NCBI GenBank assembly: GCA_002402315.1
Contig: DHFP01000001.1
Span: forward strand, 1 to 20,453
Source: Clostridiales bacterium UBA4821
GTDB taxonomy: Bacteria > Bacillota > Clostridia > Acetivibrionales > UBA4821
DNA length: 20,453 nucleotides
Reading direction: 5' to 3'
Below are positions 14,690 to 20,453 of the stretch, piece after piece; the first letter of the stretch is position 1; each line of letters opens with the position of its first letter. The translations under genes were made by a program, and so were the position numbers. The notes below the pieces were generated by a model. The model was not told the DNA's origin. It saw nothing but the letters and a program-made list of their open reading frames with translations, and did no database searches.

Positions 14690-15214
14690 CTATTCAATTA
14701 CATACTTACCCTTTATCATTACAACTGAATTAGCCACAGCAGCCAATCCCCTTCCATCAGTCCGCGGTACTATGAGCAGATGGTCTTTAGTTATATATTC
14801 TCCAGCCTTGATATCTGCACCAGACGTAACATCTGAAAGGCCTGCCCCGGTTTCACTAACTACTTTTGCCTTGCCTGCCCTCAGGATAATTTCTGCACTT
14901 GCTTCACAGGTTAACTTCTTGCCAGCTGGGATGTCTATTGGCTTAAAACCTTGTCCTGTTCCCTCTGATGACTGTCCGCTCATATCTTCTACTTTCTTGT
15001 CCAATACAGAAATACTGTTAGTAATTTGTTTTATTTTTTGATTAACTGATGTTTCTATATTAAGAACCACTTCCTGGACTTTTTTATCAAGATAGCTTGA
15101 AGTAATTAAAGGATCCTCGTCTGATCCTGGTACGATTTCTACAGCTTGTACAATGTTAAATAACATAAAACCCAGTAAAAAGACCAAAAAACCTATTAAT
15201 ATTTTTTTCTTCAC
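14690..15214 (-). CDS. Conserved secreted or membrane-anchored protein, function unknown
   Basis: This 174-residue protein has an N-terminal hydrophobic segment (about 5-24) that is a signal peptide or anchor, a short predicted coiled coil (about 40-80, rich in K, V and I heptads), a Gly/Ser linker, and a C-terminal domain from IPAGKKLTCEAS to the end. The pattern ILRAGKA, then SDVTSGADI, then DHLLIVPRTDGRG and VMIKGKY recurs, as I recall, in uncharacterised Firmicute surface proteins. The GTG at 15212-15214 is chosen because AAGGAGG lies 8 bases upstream; earlier in-frame ATGs fall on or before that site. It starts 13 bases after ndoA and probably belongs to the same transcript. Confidence 0.8.
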   Translation of the reverse strand: MKKKILIGFLVFLLGFMLFNIVQAVEIVPGSDEDPLITSSYLDKKVQEVVLNIETSVNQKIKQITNSISVLDKKVEDMSGQSSEGTGQGFKPIDIPAGKKLTCEASAEIILRAGKAKVVSETGAGLSDVTSGADIKAGEYITKDHLLIVPRTDGRGLAAVANSVVMIKGKYVIE

Positions 15215-15227
15215 ACTATGTACCTCC

Positions 15228-15578
15228 TTATACATCTTGTAACCCAAAACTTATCCCAAGTGCTTCATTAACCTTTTCCATTAATTCATCATCCAAATGG
15301 CCTATCTTTTCTCTAAGCCTCTTTTTATCTATTGTTCTAATCTGTTCAAGTAAAATGACCGAATCTTTTGCCAACCCATACTCCTGAGCACCGATTTCTA
15401 TATGTGTAGGAAGCTTAGCCTTATTTATCTGTGAAGTAATAGCCGCCGCAATAACAGTGGGACTATACTTATTACCTATATCGTTTTGTACTATTAGAAC
15501 AGGTCTAACTCCACCCTGTTCAGACCCGACAACCGGACTCAGGTCAGCATAGAAAATATCGCCTCTTTTTATAACCAC
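15228..15578 (-). CDS. ndoA: EndoA/MazF-type mRNA endoribonuclease toxin
   Basis: This MazF-family toxin cuts mRNA at a short sequence (UACAU in the Bacillus enzyme). The product closely follows NdoA: KRGDIFYADLSPVVGSEQGG at the start, RPVLIVQND, the AAITSQI core, LPTHIEI, and DSVILLEQIRTIDKKRL. The GTG at 15576-15578 gives 116 residues, the length I recall for Bacillus NdoA, and has GGAG about 10 bases upstream. A GTG three codons earlier (15585-15587) would overlap the antitoxin stop but is too close to that site. The antitoxin gene ends 1 base before it, a typical coupled pair. Confidence 0.96.
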   Translation of the reverse strand: MVIKRGDIFYADLSPVVGSEQGGVRPVLIVQNDIGNKYSPTVIAAAITSQINKAKLPTHIEIGAQEYGLAKDSVILLEQIRTIDKKRLREKIGHLDDELMEKVNEALGISFGLQDV

Positions 15579-15579
15579 T

Positions 15580-15855
15580 CTACTCACACTCCGCTAAACG
15601 GTCCTCATAATTTTTTTGAATTTCGTTATCTGCTTCAACGCATATTTCTGCCAGTTTCAGGTTTATTTCGGCCATATCCCGATAACCTTTCTTCATATTA
15701 TCTCTCATCTCCAGTTTCTTCTTCTCGCGGATATAAAGTTTCATAGCCTGTCTAACAAATTCACTTCTATTTATTTTTTGAATAGAAGCAATAGAATCCA
15801 CCTCTTTCAACAAGCTGTTAGGAAGACTAATTAGTATTTTTTTTGTTTCAGCCAA
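15580..15855 (-). CDS. ndoAI: Ribbon-helix-helix antitoxin of EndoA
   Basis: This 91-residue antitoxin opens with a ribbon-helix-helix DNA-binding domain (KKILISLPNSLLKEVDSIA, then SEFVRQAMKLYI, about 5-47). A charged helical tail follows, which in the Bacillus EndoAI protein blocks the toxin. The RHH domain may also bind the operon promoter. The start is TTG (15853-15855) with a run of seven G 5 bases upstream, an unusual ribosome binding site. It comes first in the pair, as expected for an antitoxin made in excess. In other Firmicutes alr precedes it; here the 231-bp gap upstream holds no gene. Confidence 0.93.
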   Translation of the reverse strand: MAETKKILISLPNSLLKEVDSIASIQKINRSEFVRQAMKLYIREKKKLEMRDNMKKGYRDMAEINLKLAEICVEADNEIQKNYEDRLAECE

Positions 15856-15950
15856 AATAACCCCCCCAATCTAGTACAAGTATTTAATCAATTTACTGTA
15901 GAGATTGTTTCTTTAAGGATTTTTTTCCTTTTGTAGAAGCCTAAATATAC

Positions 15951-15978
15951 TTTATAGCATTATTCCCTTAAAAGTCAG
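15951..15978 (-). promoter_or_regulatory. Probable promoter of ndoAI-ndoA
   Basis: Minus-strand CTGACT (15973-15978) and TATAAA (15951-15956) are 16 bases apart, with TGC before the -10 (extended -10). The leader would be about 90 bases and contains a small AAGGA/TCCTT hairpin (15915-15930). Confidence 0.5.
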
Positions 15979-16021
15979 ATTATATGAACAAAAGATATGC
16001 ATTAGGAGAGAGTATATAAGT

Positions 16022-16046
16022 AGATTATATTTTAATTATATAATCT
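16022..16046. repeat. AT-rich 9-bp palindrome in the gap after the lipoprotein gene
   Basis: AGATTATAT (16022-16030) pairs perfectly with ATATAATCT (16038-16046) around a 7-base loop, 41 bases after the lipoprotein stop. It could be a weak terminator or an operator upstream of ndoAI. No U-run follows. Confidence 0.35.
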
Positions 16047-16086
16047 TATCCTAATACCGTCAAATTAAATTTTGATAACAACCAGT

Positions 16087-16695
16087 CTATTCAAAGAGCT
16101 TGTTATCCAGCTTAGGATTCATAACAAATTCTTTATAGCTCAGCAATATTTTCAGGTTTGCTTGATGGTCAAATATTTCCAAGCTTTCGGGACATCCATC
16201 CGGTTTAATTGTAAGCACTTCTGTATCCATGTAAGTGTTACCGTTAGAAATATACGTACTAAGTTTATATTTTTTGTTTTTGATAGCCATTTGTGATTTT
16301 TCGGATTTAACATAGTTACTAAAGAACTCTGTTAAGAAAGTATTGTTCCCCGTCGAATTTAAAAAGTTGTCAAAGTAATATGTACTTTTTACAGTTAAGC
16401 TAGGATTGGATACCCATACATTCTTGTCATTACTGACCATCACCACGCCCTTTAAAAAATCCGGGTAAATCACTTCAACACGATACTTTCCCGGGTGAGT
16501 ATAATACTGATTAATTTTGTAGCCTGTTTTGTTCTTGTTAGTAAAAATTACGATATCTGCTGTGCACTTGTAACTTCTTAACTCAAACAACTTCTTCTGT
16601 ATATTTTGAAAATTATCAGCACTAGCTGCAGGTCTGCACCCACAGGTCAATATAACTAGGAAAACAGCTGTGATGACTACTCTCAGGTTTAGCAA
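16087..16695 (-). CDS. LolA-fold lipoprotein (YdcC/GerS-like)
   Basis: This 202-residue exported protein has a hydrophobic leader (about 5-18) ending LTCGC, which offers a cysteine for lipid attachment although the lipobox is not canonical. The rest resembles LolA/LolB-fold proteins: KCTADIVIFTNK, YTHPGKYRVEVIYPDFLKGVVMVSND, VWVSNPSL, with alternating beta strands. In Bacillus the YdcC lipoprotein, and in Clostridioides GerS, occupy comparable positions; GerS is needed for spore germination. Which one this corresponds to is not decided by sequence reading. The start is TTG at 16693-16695, 9 bases after the upstream stop, with an AAGGAG site about 13 bases away, so the start is somewhat uncertain. 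Confidence 0.82.
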   Translation of the reverse strand: MLNLRVVITAVFLVILTCGCRPAASADNFQNIQKKLFELRSYKCTADIVIFTNKNKTGYKINQYYTHPGKYRVEVIYPDFLKGVVMVSNDKNVWVSNPSLTVKSTYYFDNFLNSTGNNTFLTEFFSNYVKSEKSQMAIKNKKYKLSTYISNGNTYMDTEVLTIKPDGCPESLEIFDHQANLKILLSYKEFVMNPKLDNKLFE

Positions 16696-16704
16696 AACAG
16701 CAGT

Positions 16705-18261
16705 TCATCTCCTTCCTATAACCTCCTTTATTGCATACGGAATATTCTCCAGTATATCTCCGGCAATCATACCCATTTGTCCTTTTTCCACTGCCGAAAT
16801 ATCCCCCGCAAGACCATGAATGTGTACTCCTGCAATAGCTGCCGATACATTGGTTAAACCCTGTGCAGTAAACGAAGCAATCATTCCGGTTAAGACATCT
16901 CCGCTTCCGGCTGTAGCCATACCCGCATTGCCCGTTGTATTAATAAATATCTGACCATCCCGGGTACCAATTAAAGTCCTCCAATCCTTTAGAACTATAG
17001 TGCAAGCCCATTGTCCTGAGTAATCTTTAAGTACCCTGGCTTTGTCTTTAATTATTGCCTCTACTTCCAGTCCGGTCAGTCTGGACATCTCTCCCAGATG
17101 AGGAGTGAGGACAACCGGAGTTTTTGCTCTGTTTATTACATCTATATTCCGGCACAAAGAATTTATTCCATCTGCGTCAATTATTAGAGGAATTGGACTA
17201 TTCTCTACAATCCATGAAATAACCTCTATAGTATCCGGATTACAGCCAAGTCCAGGCCCAACTGCCAATACATTGTAATTTTGCAGTATCTTATCAAGAT
17301 AGTAAATGCATTTGGCACTAATACAGCCGTTTCCATTATCAGCAAGAGGTACAGACATAACCTCGGTCAGCTTGCATTCCAAAATGTTATTCAAGCTGGC
17401 AGGTACGCCTAATGTCACCAAACCGGCACCTGTCCGCAAAGCAGCACAGCTGGTGAGAGTGGCTGCTCCTGTCAAGCCGGTTGACCCGGCAATCACTAAT
17501 ACCTTTCCAAAATTTCCTTTATGAGCGTAATGAGATCTGGACGGGATAAATTCCTTTACATCTTCTTTTGTAATAAGATTAATATTAAGATTCTTCTGTT
17601 CTATTGATTTCTGAGGAATGCCTATATCCGCAACATGTATCCGTCCGGCAAATTTTGCCCCCTCACCTACAAGCAGTCCAAGCTTTGGCAGACCCAGAGC
17701 AACGGTTTTGTCAGCTTCAACACAAGCTCCGCATACCTCTCCCGTATCACCATCTATACCAGATGGGATATCAACAGAAACAACATATCGTCCAACCTGA
17801 TTGATTATATGTATCATGCCGGCAAACAAACCGCTGTCTCTTCCCTTCATACCTGTTCCTAGCAAACCGTCAACTATAGCATCTGCCAGATACAAGGATG
17901 TTGCTATCTCTTCACTAAATGACATGTCTTCAGCCACTACAAGTTTTATGCCTAACCTCTTAATTATATCAAGGTTTATTCTTGCATCTCCTTTAACTGA
18001 ATCTTCTGTAGCGACAAGTACCACAAGAACATTAGACCCAAGATTATGCAAATGCCTGGCAGCTGCCAGTGCATCTCCCCCATTATTACCTTTACCGGCA
18101 AACACTACTATGTTTTTATTGGCTGCTCCATTTAGATCCTCTTCAATCTGTCTTATTACCTGGATGGCTGCGTTTTCCATAAGGACTATACCGGGGATAC
18201 CCATCTGTTCTATTGTAAATGTATCTATCTCTTTCATTTCTGAAGCCCGTGCCACCTTCAT
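16705..18261 (-). CDS. nnr: Bifunctional NAD(P)HX epimerase/dehydratase
   Basis: This 518-residue fusion repairs hydrated NADH and NADPH. The N-terminal YjeF_N epimerase domain (about 1-215) has GKGNNGGDALAAARHL (56-71) and VSVDIPSGIDGDTG. The C-terminal ADP-dependent dehydratase domain (about 225-515) has VLVIAGSTGLTGAA, TLGVP, VGPGLG, and the catalytic-site NAGMATAGSGDVLTGMI. Domain order and length match the standard bacterial fusion. The ATG at 18259-18261 is chosen because GAGGTGG lies about 6 bases upstream; a GTG three codons earlier would sit on that site. It lies 12 bases after the GNAT gene and is followed 9 bases later by the lipoprotein gene, so they form one operon. Confidence 0.95.
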   Translation of the reverse strand: MKVARASEMKEIDTFTIEQMGIPGIVLMENAAIQVIRQIEEDLNGAANKNIVVFAGKGNNGGDALAAARHLHNLGSNVLVVLVATEDSVKGDARINLDIIKRLGIKLVVAEDMSFSEEIATSLYLADAIVDGLLGTGMKGRDSGLFAGMIHIINQVGRYVVSVDIPSGIDGDTGEVCGACVEADKTVALGLPKLGLLVGEGAKFAGRIHVADIGIPQKSIEQKNLNINLITKEDVKEFIPSRSHYAHKGNFGKVLVIAGSTGLTGAATLTSCAALRTGAGLVTLGVPASLNNILECKLTEVMSVPLADNGNGCISAKCIYYLDKILQNYNVLAVGPGLGCNPDTIEVISWIVENSPIPLIIDADGINSLCRNIDVINRAKTPVVLTPHLGEMSRLTGLEVEAIIKDKARVLKDYSGQWACTIVLKDWRTLIGTRDGQIFINTTGNAGMATAGSGDVLTGMIASFTAQGLTNVSAAIAGVHIHGLAGDISAVEKGQMGMIAGDILENIPYAIKEVIGRR

Positions 18262-18273
18262 ACATTCCACCTC

Positions 18274-18738
18274 TTATATCTTTTTAATCATTCTAAGGGA
18301 AATGGTCTCAAACCCCATCCTGTCCCAAAAATCCTTAGCTTGCCGGTTATCACGGCTTACATGAACAGCTATTTCAGCAGCGCCTTTGCTTATAAGCCAC
18401 AGCTTTAGGTACTCAACCAGCTTTTTTCCTACGCCTTCCCTACGTACTCCTTCTCTAACAAAGAGTTCATCTATAGACCCTACCTTCGGATTTATGAATA
18501 CCGGAGACATTTCTTTCACACATCCTCTGATATATCCAACAGCTCCATTAAAATCCCGCGCAATAAAAATTTGGGAGTTATTACTCTCCAATACCAGCAA
18601 AAGTTCCTTCTCCTTGTCACTTCTCCAATCCTTGGTCTCTTCCATATATGCAGCTAAATTTCTATGATGGTTTTGCAGTTCGAACCACATATCGCATAGA
18701 TCTATTATGTCTTTTTTCTCTGCCTTATGAATAGTCAC
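18274..18738 (-). CDS. GNAT family N-acetyltransferase
   Basis: This 154-residue enzyme transfers an acetyl group from acetyl-CoA to an unknown amine. The acetyl-CoA pyrophosphate-binding motif is RREGVGKKL, preceded by the strand IDELFVREG. The C-terminal part, VSRDNRQAKDFWDRMGFE, is the usual GNAT motif B. The start is GTG with AGGGGGG 6 bases upstream. It lies between dusB (81 bases, mostly MITE-like copy 2) and nnr (12 bases). In many Clostridia acpS is found directly before nnr; this gene holds that position but shows no resemblance to AcpS. Confidence 0.9.
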   Translation of the reverse strand: MTIHKAEKKDIIDLCDMWFELQNHHRNLAAYMEETKDWRSDKEKELLLVLESNNSQIFIARDFNGAVGYIRGCVKEMSPVFINPKVGSIDELFVREGVRREGVGKKLVEYLKLWLISKGAAEIAVHVSRDNRQAKDFWDRMGFETISLRMIKKI

Positions 18739-18756
18739 GACAGTCCCCCCTACTTT

Positions 18757-18826
18757 AGGAATGATAAAACAATAAATTCAAAAAATATCTCACTTTAAAA
18801 TCGCGTTTTATTATTTCATCATTCCT
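18757..18826. repeat. MITE-like palindromic element, copy 2 (70 bp, internally deleted)
   Basis: The terminal 20 bases are inverted copies matching 18 of 20. Its left 23 bases match the left end of copy 1 at 21 positions and its right 47 match the right end at 42, with no indels; the 90 central bases of copy 1 are missing. It lies in the dusB-GNAT gap, and its right end supplies the last dusB codons and stop. Confidence 0.85.
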
Positions 18827-19793
18827 CATACTTCTCTATATACTCCTCAAGCATCTTAACAACTTCATCAGGATCTTCCATCCTATTTATCTCTTCCCTG
18901 ATTCTAACCGCATTCCTTAAACCTTTCAGGTACCAGGCTATGTGTTTCCTCATTTCCCTCACACCTACATATTCACCTTTATATTCTATCATATCCCTGA
19001 AATGCCTTACTGCCATCTCTATTTTCTCCTGGGGAGTAGGCTCAGGTAAAAGTTGGCCTGTTTCCAAGTACTTGATTGTTCTGCTAAAAATCCACGGATT
19101 CCCCTGTGCAGCTCTCCCTATCATGACTGCATCACATCCGGTATATTGAATCATATGTTCGGCATCCTGAGGATTTGATATATCACCATTACCTATGACC
19201 GGTATTGAAACAGTTTTCTTCACCTCCATTATTATCTCCCAATCAGCCTTTCCTGAATAGAACTGTTCCCTGGTCCGGCCATGCACGGTAACTGCTGAAG
19301 CTCCATTGGCCTCAGCAATACGTGACAGTTCAATTGCATCTGCCCCTTGCCCTGATTCATTCCAACACTTTCTCATCTTTACAGTAACAGGCACGGCACT
19401 GATTCTTACAACCCTTTCGATAATTTTACCTGCCAATTCGGGTTTTAACATTAATGCAGCACCTTCACCGTTTTTAATAATCTTTTGAGCCGGACATCCC
19501 ATATTGATATCAATTAAATCTACACTTTCCTCGGACAGCTTACCTGCCGTTTCAGCCATGACATCAGGATCCGAGCCGAAAATTTGAACAGCTGCCGGCT
19601 TTTCTTTTGAGCTTAATCGGGCTATCCTGTGAGTCTTTTCATGAGAATAGTGGAATGCCTTTGAGCTGGCCATTTCGGTATAGGTTAGCCCACAGCCTTT
19701 TTCTTTGCAGATAAGTCTGAAGGGCATATCTGTAACCCCTGCCATAGGCGCTAAAAAAACATTGTTCTCAATCTCTATATTTCTAATTTTCAT
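18819..19793 (-). CDS. dusB: tRNA-dihydrouridine synthase (DusB type)
   Basis: This FMN enzyme reduces specific uridines in the tRNA D-loop to dihydrouridine. The 324-residue protein shows the TIM-barrel opening FLAPMAGVTDMPFR, the catalytic cysteine Cys100 in NMGCPAQKI, VKMRKCW, VHGRTREQFYSG, GNGDI and the FMN phosphate site CDAVMIGRAAQGNPWIF, followed by the C-terminal helical tRNA-binding domain. The ATG has AAGGA 6 bases upstream. Its last codons GAG GAA TGA coincide with the terminus of MITE-like copy 2. It is probably first in a long transcript through GNAT, nnr and the lipoprotein. Confidence 0.96.
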   Translation of the reverse strand: MKIRNIEIENNVFLAPMAGVTDMPFRLICKEKGCGLTYTEMASSKAFHYSHEKTHRIARLSSKEKPAAVQIFGSDPDVMAETAGKLSEESVDLIDINMGCPAQKIIKNGEGAALMLKPELAGKIIERVVRISAVPVTVKMRKCWNESGQGADAIELSRIAEANGASAVTVHGRTREQFYSGKADWEIIMEVKKTVSIPVIGNGDISNPQDAEHMIQYTGCDAVMIGRAAQGNPWIFSRTIKYLETGQLLPEPTPQEKIEMAVRHFRDMIEYKGEYVGVREMRKHIAWYLKGLRNAVRIREEINRMEDPDEVVKMLEEYIEKYEE

Positions 19794-19825
19794 AATATTT
19801 CCTTTTGTATAGTTTTACCTTTTCA

Positions 19826-19831
19826 ATTATA
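19826..19831 (-). promoter_or_regulatory. Extended -10 promoter of dusB
   Basis: Minus-strand TGCTATAAT is a full extended -10 (TATAAT at 19826-19831), about 32 bases before the dusB ATG. No good -35 is seen 17 bases upstream. Confidence 0.55.
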
Positions 19832-19871
19832 GCACAACAAATACTGTTTATATAGTTCTTGCAAATGCACA

Positions 19872-19907
19872 ATAGGGCAAACGTATAGTTTTATTACGTT
19901 GCCCTAT
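19872..19907 (-). terminator. Hairpin after the 109-residue gene
   Basis: ATAGGGCAA(A)CGTA (19872-19885) pairs with TACGTTGCCCTAT (19895-19907), 13 bp with one bulged A and a 9-base loop. It starts 29 bases past the stop of the gene at 19937-20266. No U-run follows on the minus strand, so it may be a stabilising or partial terminator. Confidence 0.45.
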
Positions 19908-19936
19908 AGCACAAATGCATTCTATTTTTTATATCT

Positions 19937-20266
19937 TTAAAAAGCTTTACAAATCAAGTAAATGAACACACTTATCCCAACTATCAAGGTTGTATTAATA
20001 AGTAAATCTATGTACCATCTTCTACTTAATTTCCTTATAGAACTTGTCTTATTAGATAATTTATTGTTATCGTTAACAAAGCTATTAATTATCGTTTCGG
20101 CTTCTTTTATAATGAGAAAATCCCGTTTCTTTTCAATTTTATTTTTCTCTAATGTATCTTTTTCTACTACAGTACTTTCGTTTTTTAGTACCAGTATGGC
20201 TTCTTCAATAATATTTGAAGGAATATCACGCAATACAACTATTCTTCTGGAGCAGCTTTTTGTCAT
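19937..20266 (-). CDS. Small tail-anchored protein of unknown function
   Basis: This 109-residue product is not one I can assign. It has a basic N terminus (MTKSCSRRIVVLRDIPSNI), a highly charged middle (about 28-80), and one C-terminal membrane segment (about 88-106, in LLINTTLIVGISVFIYLI) with a very short tail, the layout of a tail-anchored protein facing the cytosol. The ATG has GGAGG 6 bases upstream, which supports it over an equally long frame on the other strand. It is monocistronic as far as seen, with a hairpin after it. IVVLRDIPSNIIEEAILVLK seems to be the conserved core, but that is impression only. Confidence 0.72.
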   Translation of the reverse strand: MTKSCSRRIVVLRDIPSNIIEEAILVLKNESTVVEKDTLEKNKIEKKRDFLIIKEAETIINSFVNDNNKLSNKTSSIRKLSRRWYIDLLINTTLIVGISVFIYLICKAF

Positions 20267-20435
20267 ACATTACCTCCACATTCAAACCTGAAATAATTCC
20301 AATATATTACTTACATTTATTATTAACTAACTTTTTTACATATATACAATTATGTAAATATATATTTAAGTCTATCTACTTCATTCTATGAATTTCATTG
20401 TCAATGTATTATAGTTATGTCTAAAAAAAGGTAAA

Positions 20436-20453
20436 GTTAGGGACGGTTCTTTG
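20436..20453 (+). repeat. Edge of a possible GGGACGGTTC-type repeat
   Basis: The last bases read AGGGACGGTTCTTTG. From memory, motifs like this border REP/Y1-transposase-type repeats in many Clostridia. The element, if real, continues outside the window. Confidence 0.35.

Noticed and set aside
18286..18298. AATCATTCTAAGG at the end of the GNAT gene as a third element end
   Set aside because: One base differs in the short core, inner bases do not match and no opposite end is present.
17801..18364. 187-codon open frame on the plus strand opposite nnr
   Set aside because: It is antisense to a certain nnr gene, has no ribosome binding site, and its Ser/Pro/Leu-rich composition is what the complement of this coding strand gives.
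19962..20291. 109-codon open frame on the plus strand opposite the tail-anchored gene
   Set aside because: Same length as the minus-strand gene but no ribosome binding site and a Ser/Phe/Leu-rich antisense composition; the minus frame has GGAGG at correct spacing.
1..20453. CRISPR array, prophage or conjugative element
   Set aside because: No evenly spaced direct repeats, integrase, phage or transfer genes are present; the accessory signals are small palindromic elements only.

Overview
The window is an AT-rich chromosomal segment of a Gram-positive, spore-forming type of Firmicute, most likely a member of Clostridia near the cellulolytic Acetivibrio/Ruminiclostridium group. This placement rests on gene content (CsaB-type pyruvylation, Hsp33, NdoAI/NdoA, GerS/YdcC-like lipoprotein, FtsEX with a coiled-coil M23 peptidase), strong GGAGG or G-run ribosome binding sites, and heavy use of GTG and TTG starts. 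It is inference from protein style and gene order, not a database match. Twenty of the 21 protein genes lie on the minus strand; only argF is on the plus strand.

Reading left to right, the window opens with a truncated tRNA-Val (minus) with a consensus promoter. Next come hslO and a cold-shock gene with its own promoter and terminator. The ctpA, M23 peptidase, ftsX and ftsE genes form a cell-envelope/division module transcribed as ftsE-ftsX-M23, followed by separately promoted ctpA. A CdaR/PucR-type regulator and a MalK/UgpC-like ABC ATPase follow. That ATPase keeps Walker A and the Q-loop but has lost the LSGGQ signature, the Walker B glutamate, the D-loop and the H-loop histidine, so it looks like a non-hydrolysing pseudo-ATPase. 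It is divergent from argF, whose promoter carries an ARG-box-like operator.

ArgF overlaps tail-to-tail with an intact but orphan ABC-2-type ATPase gene. A 160-bp palindromic MITE-like element separates that gene from a polymer-pyruvylation operon (DUF5693-like membrane protein, csaB, WecB/TagA/CpsF glycosyltransferase). A 371-bp gene-free stretch with several foldback structures comes next. Beyond it lie a secreted/anchored protein gene, ndoA, ndoAI (toxin-antitoxin), a LolA-fold lipoprotein, the bifunctional NAD(P)HX repair enzyme, a GNAT acetyltransferase, dusB and a small tail-anchored protein. A second, 70-bp copy of the MITE-like element sits between dusB and the GNAT gene; it is an internally deleted version of the first copy.

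The points most worth following are the degenerate MalK-like protein beside a CdaR regulator, the two-copy MITE family whose ends supply the stop codons of two genes, the loss of acpS and alr from an otherwise recognisable acpS-nnr-lipoprotein-alr-ndoAI-ndoA order, and the DUF5693/csaB/tagA operon.
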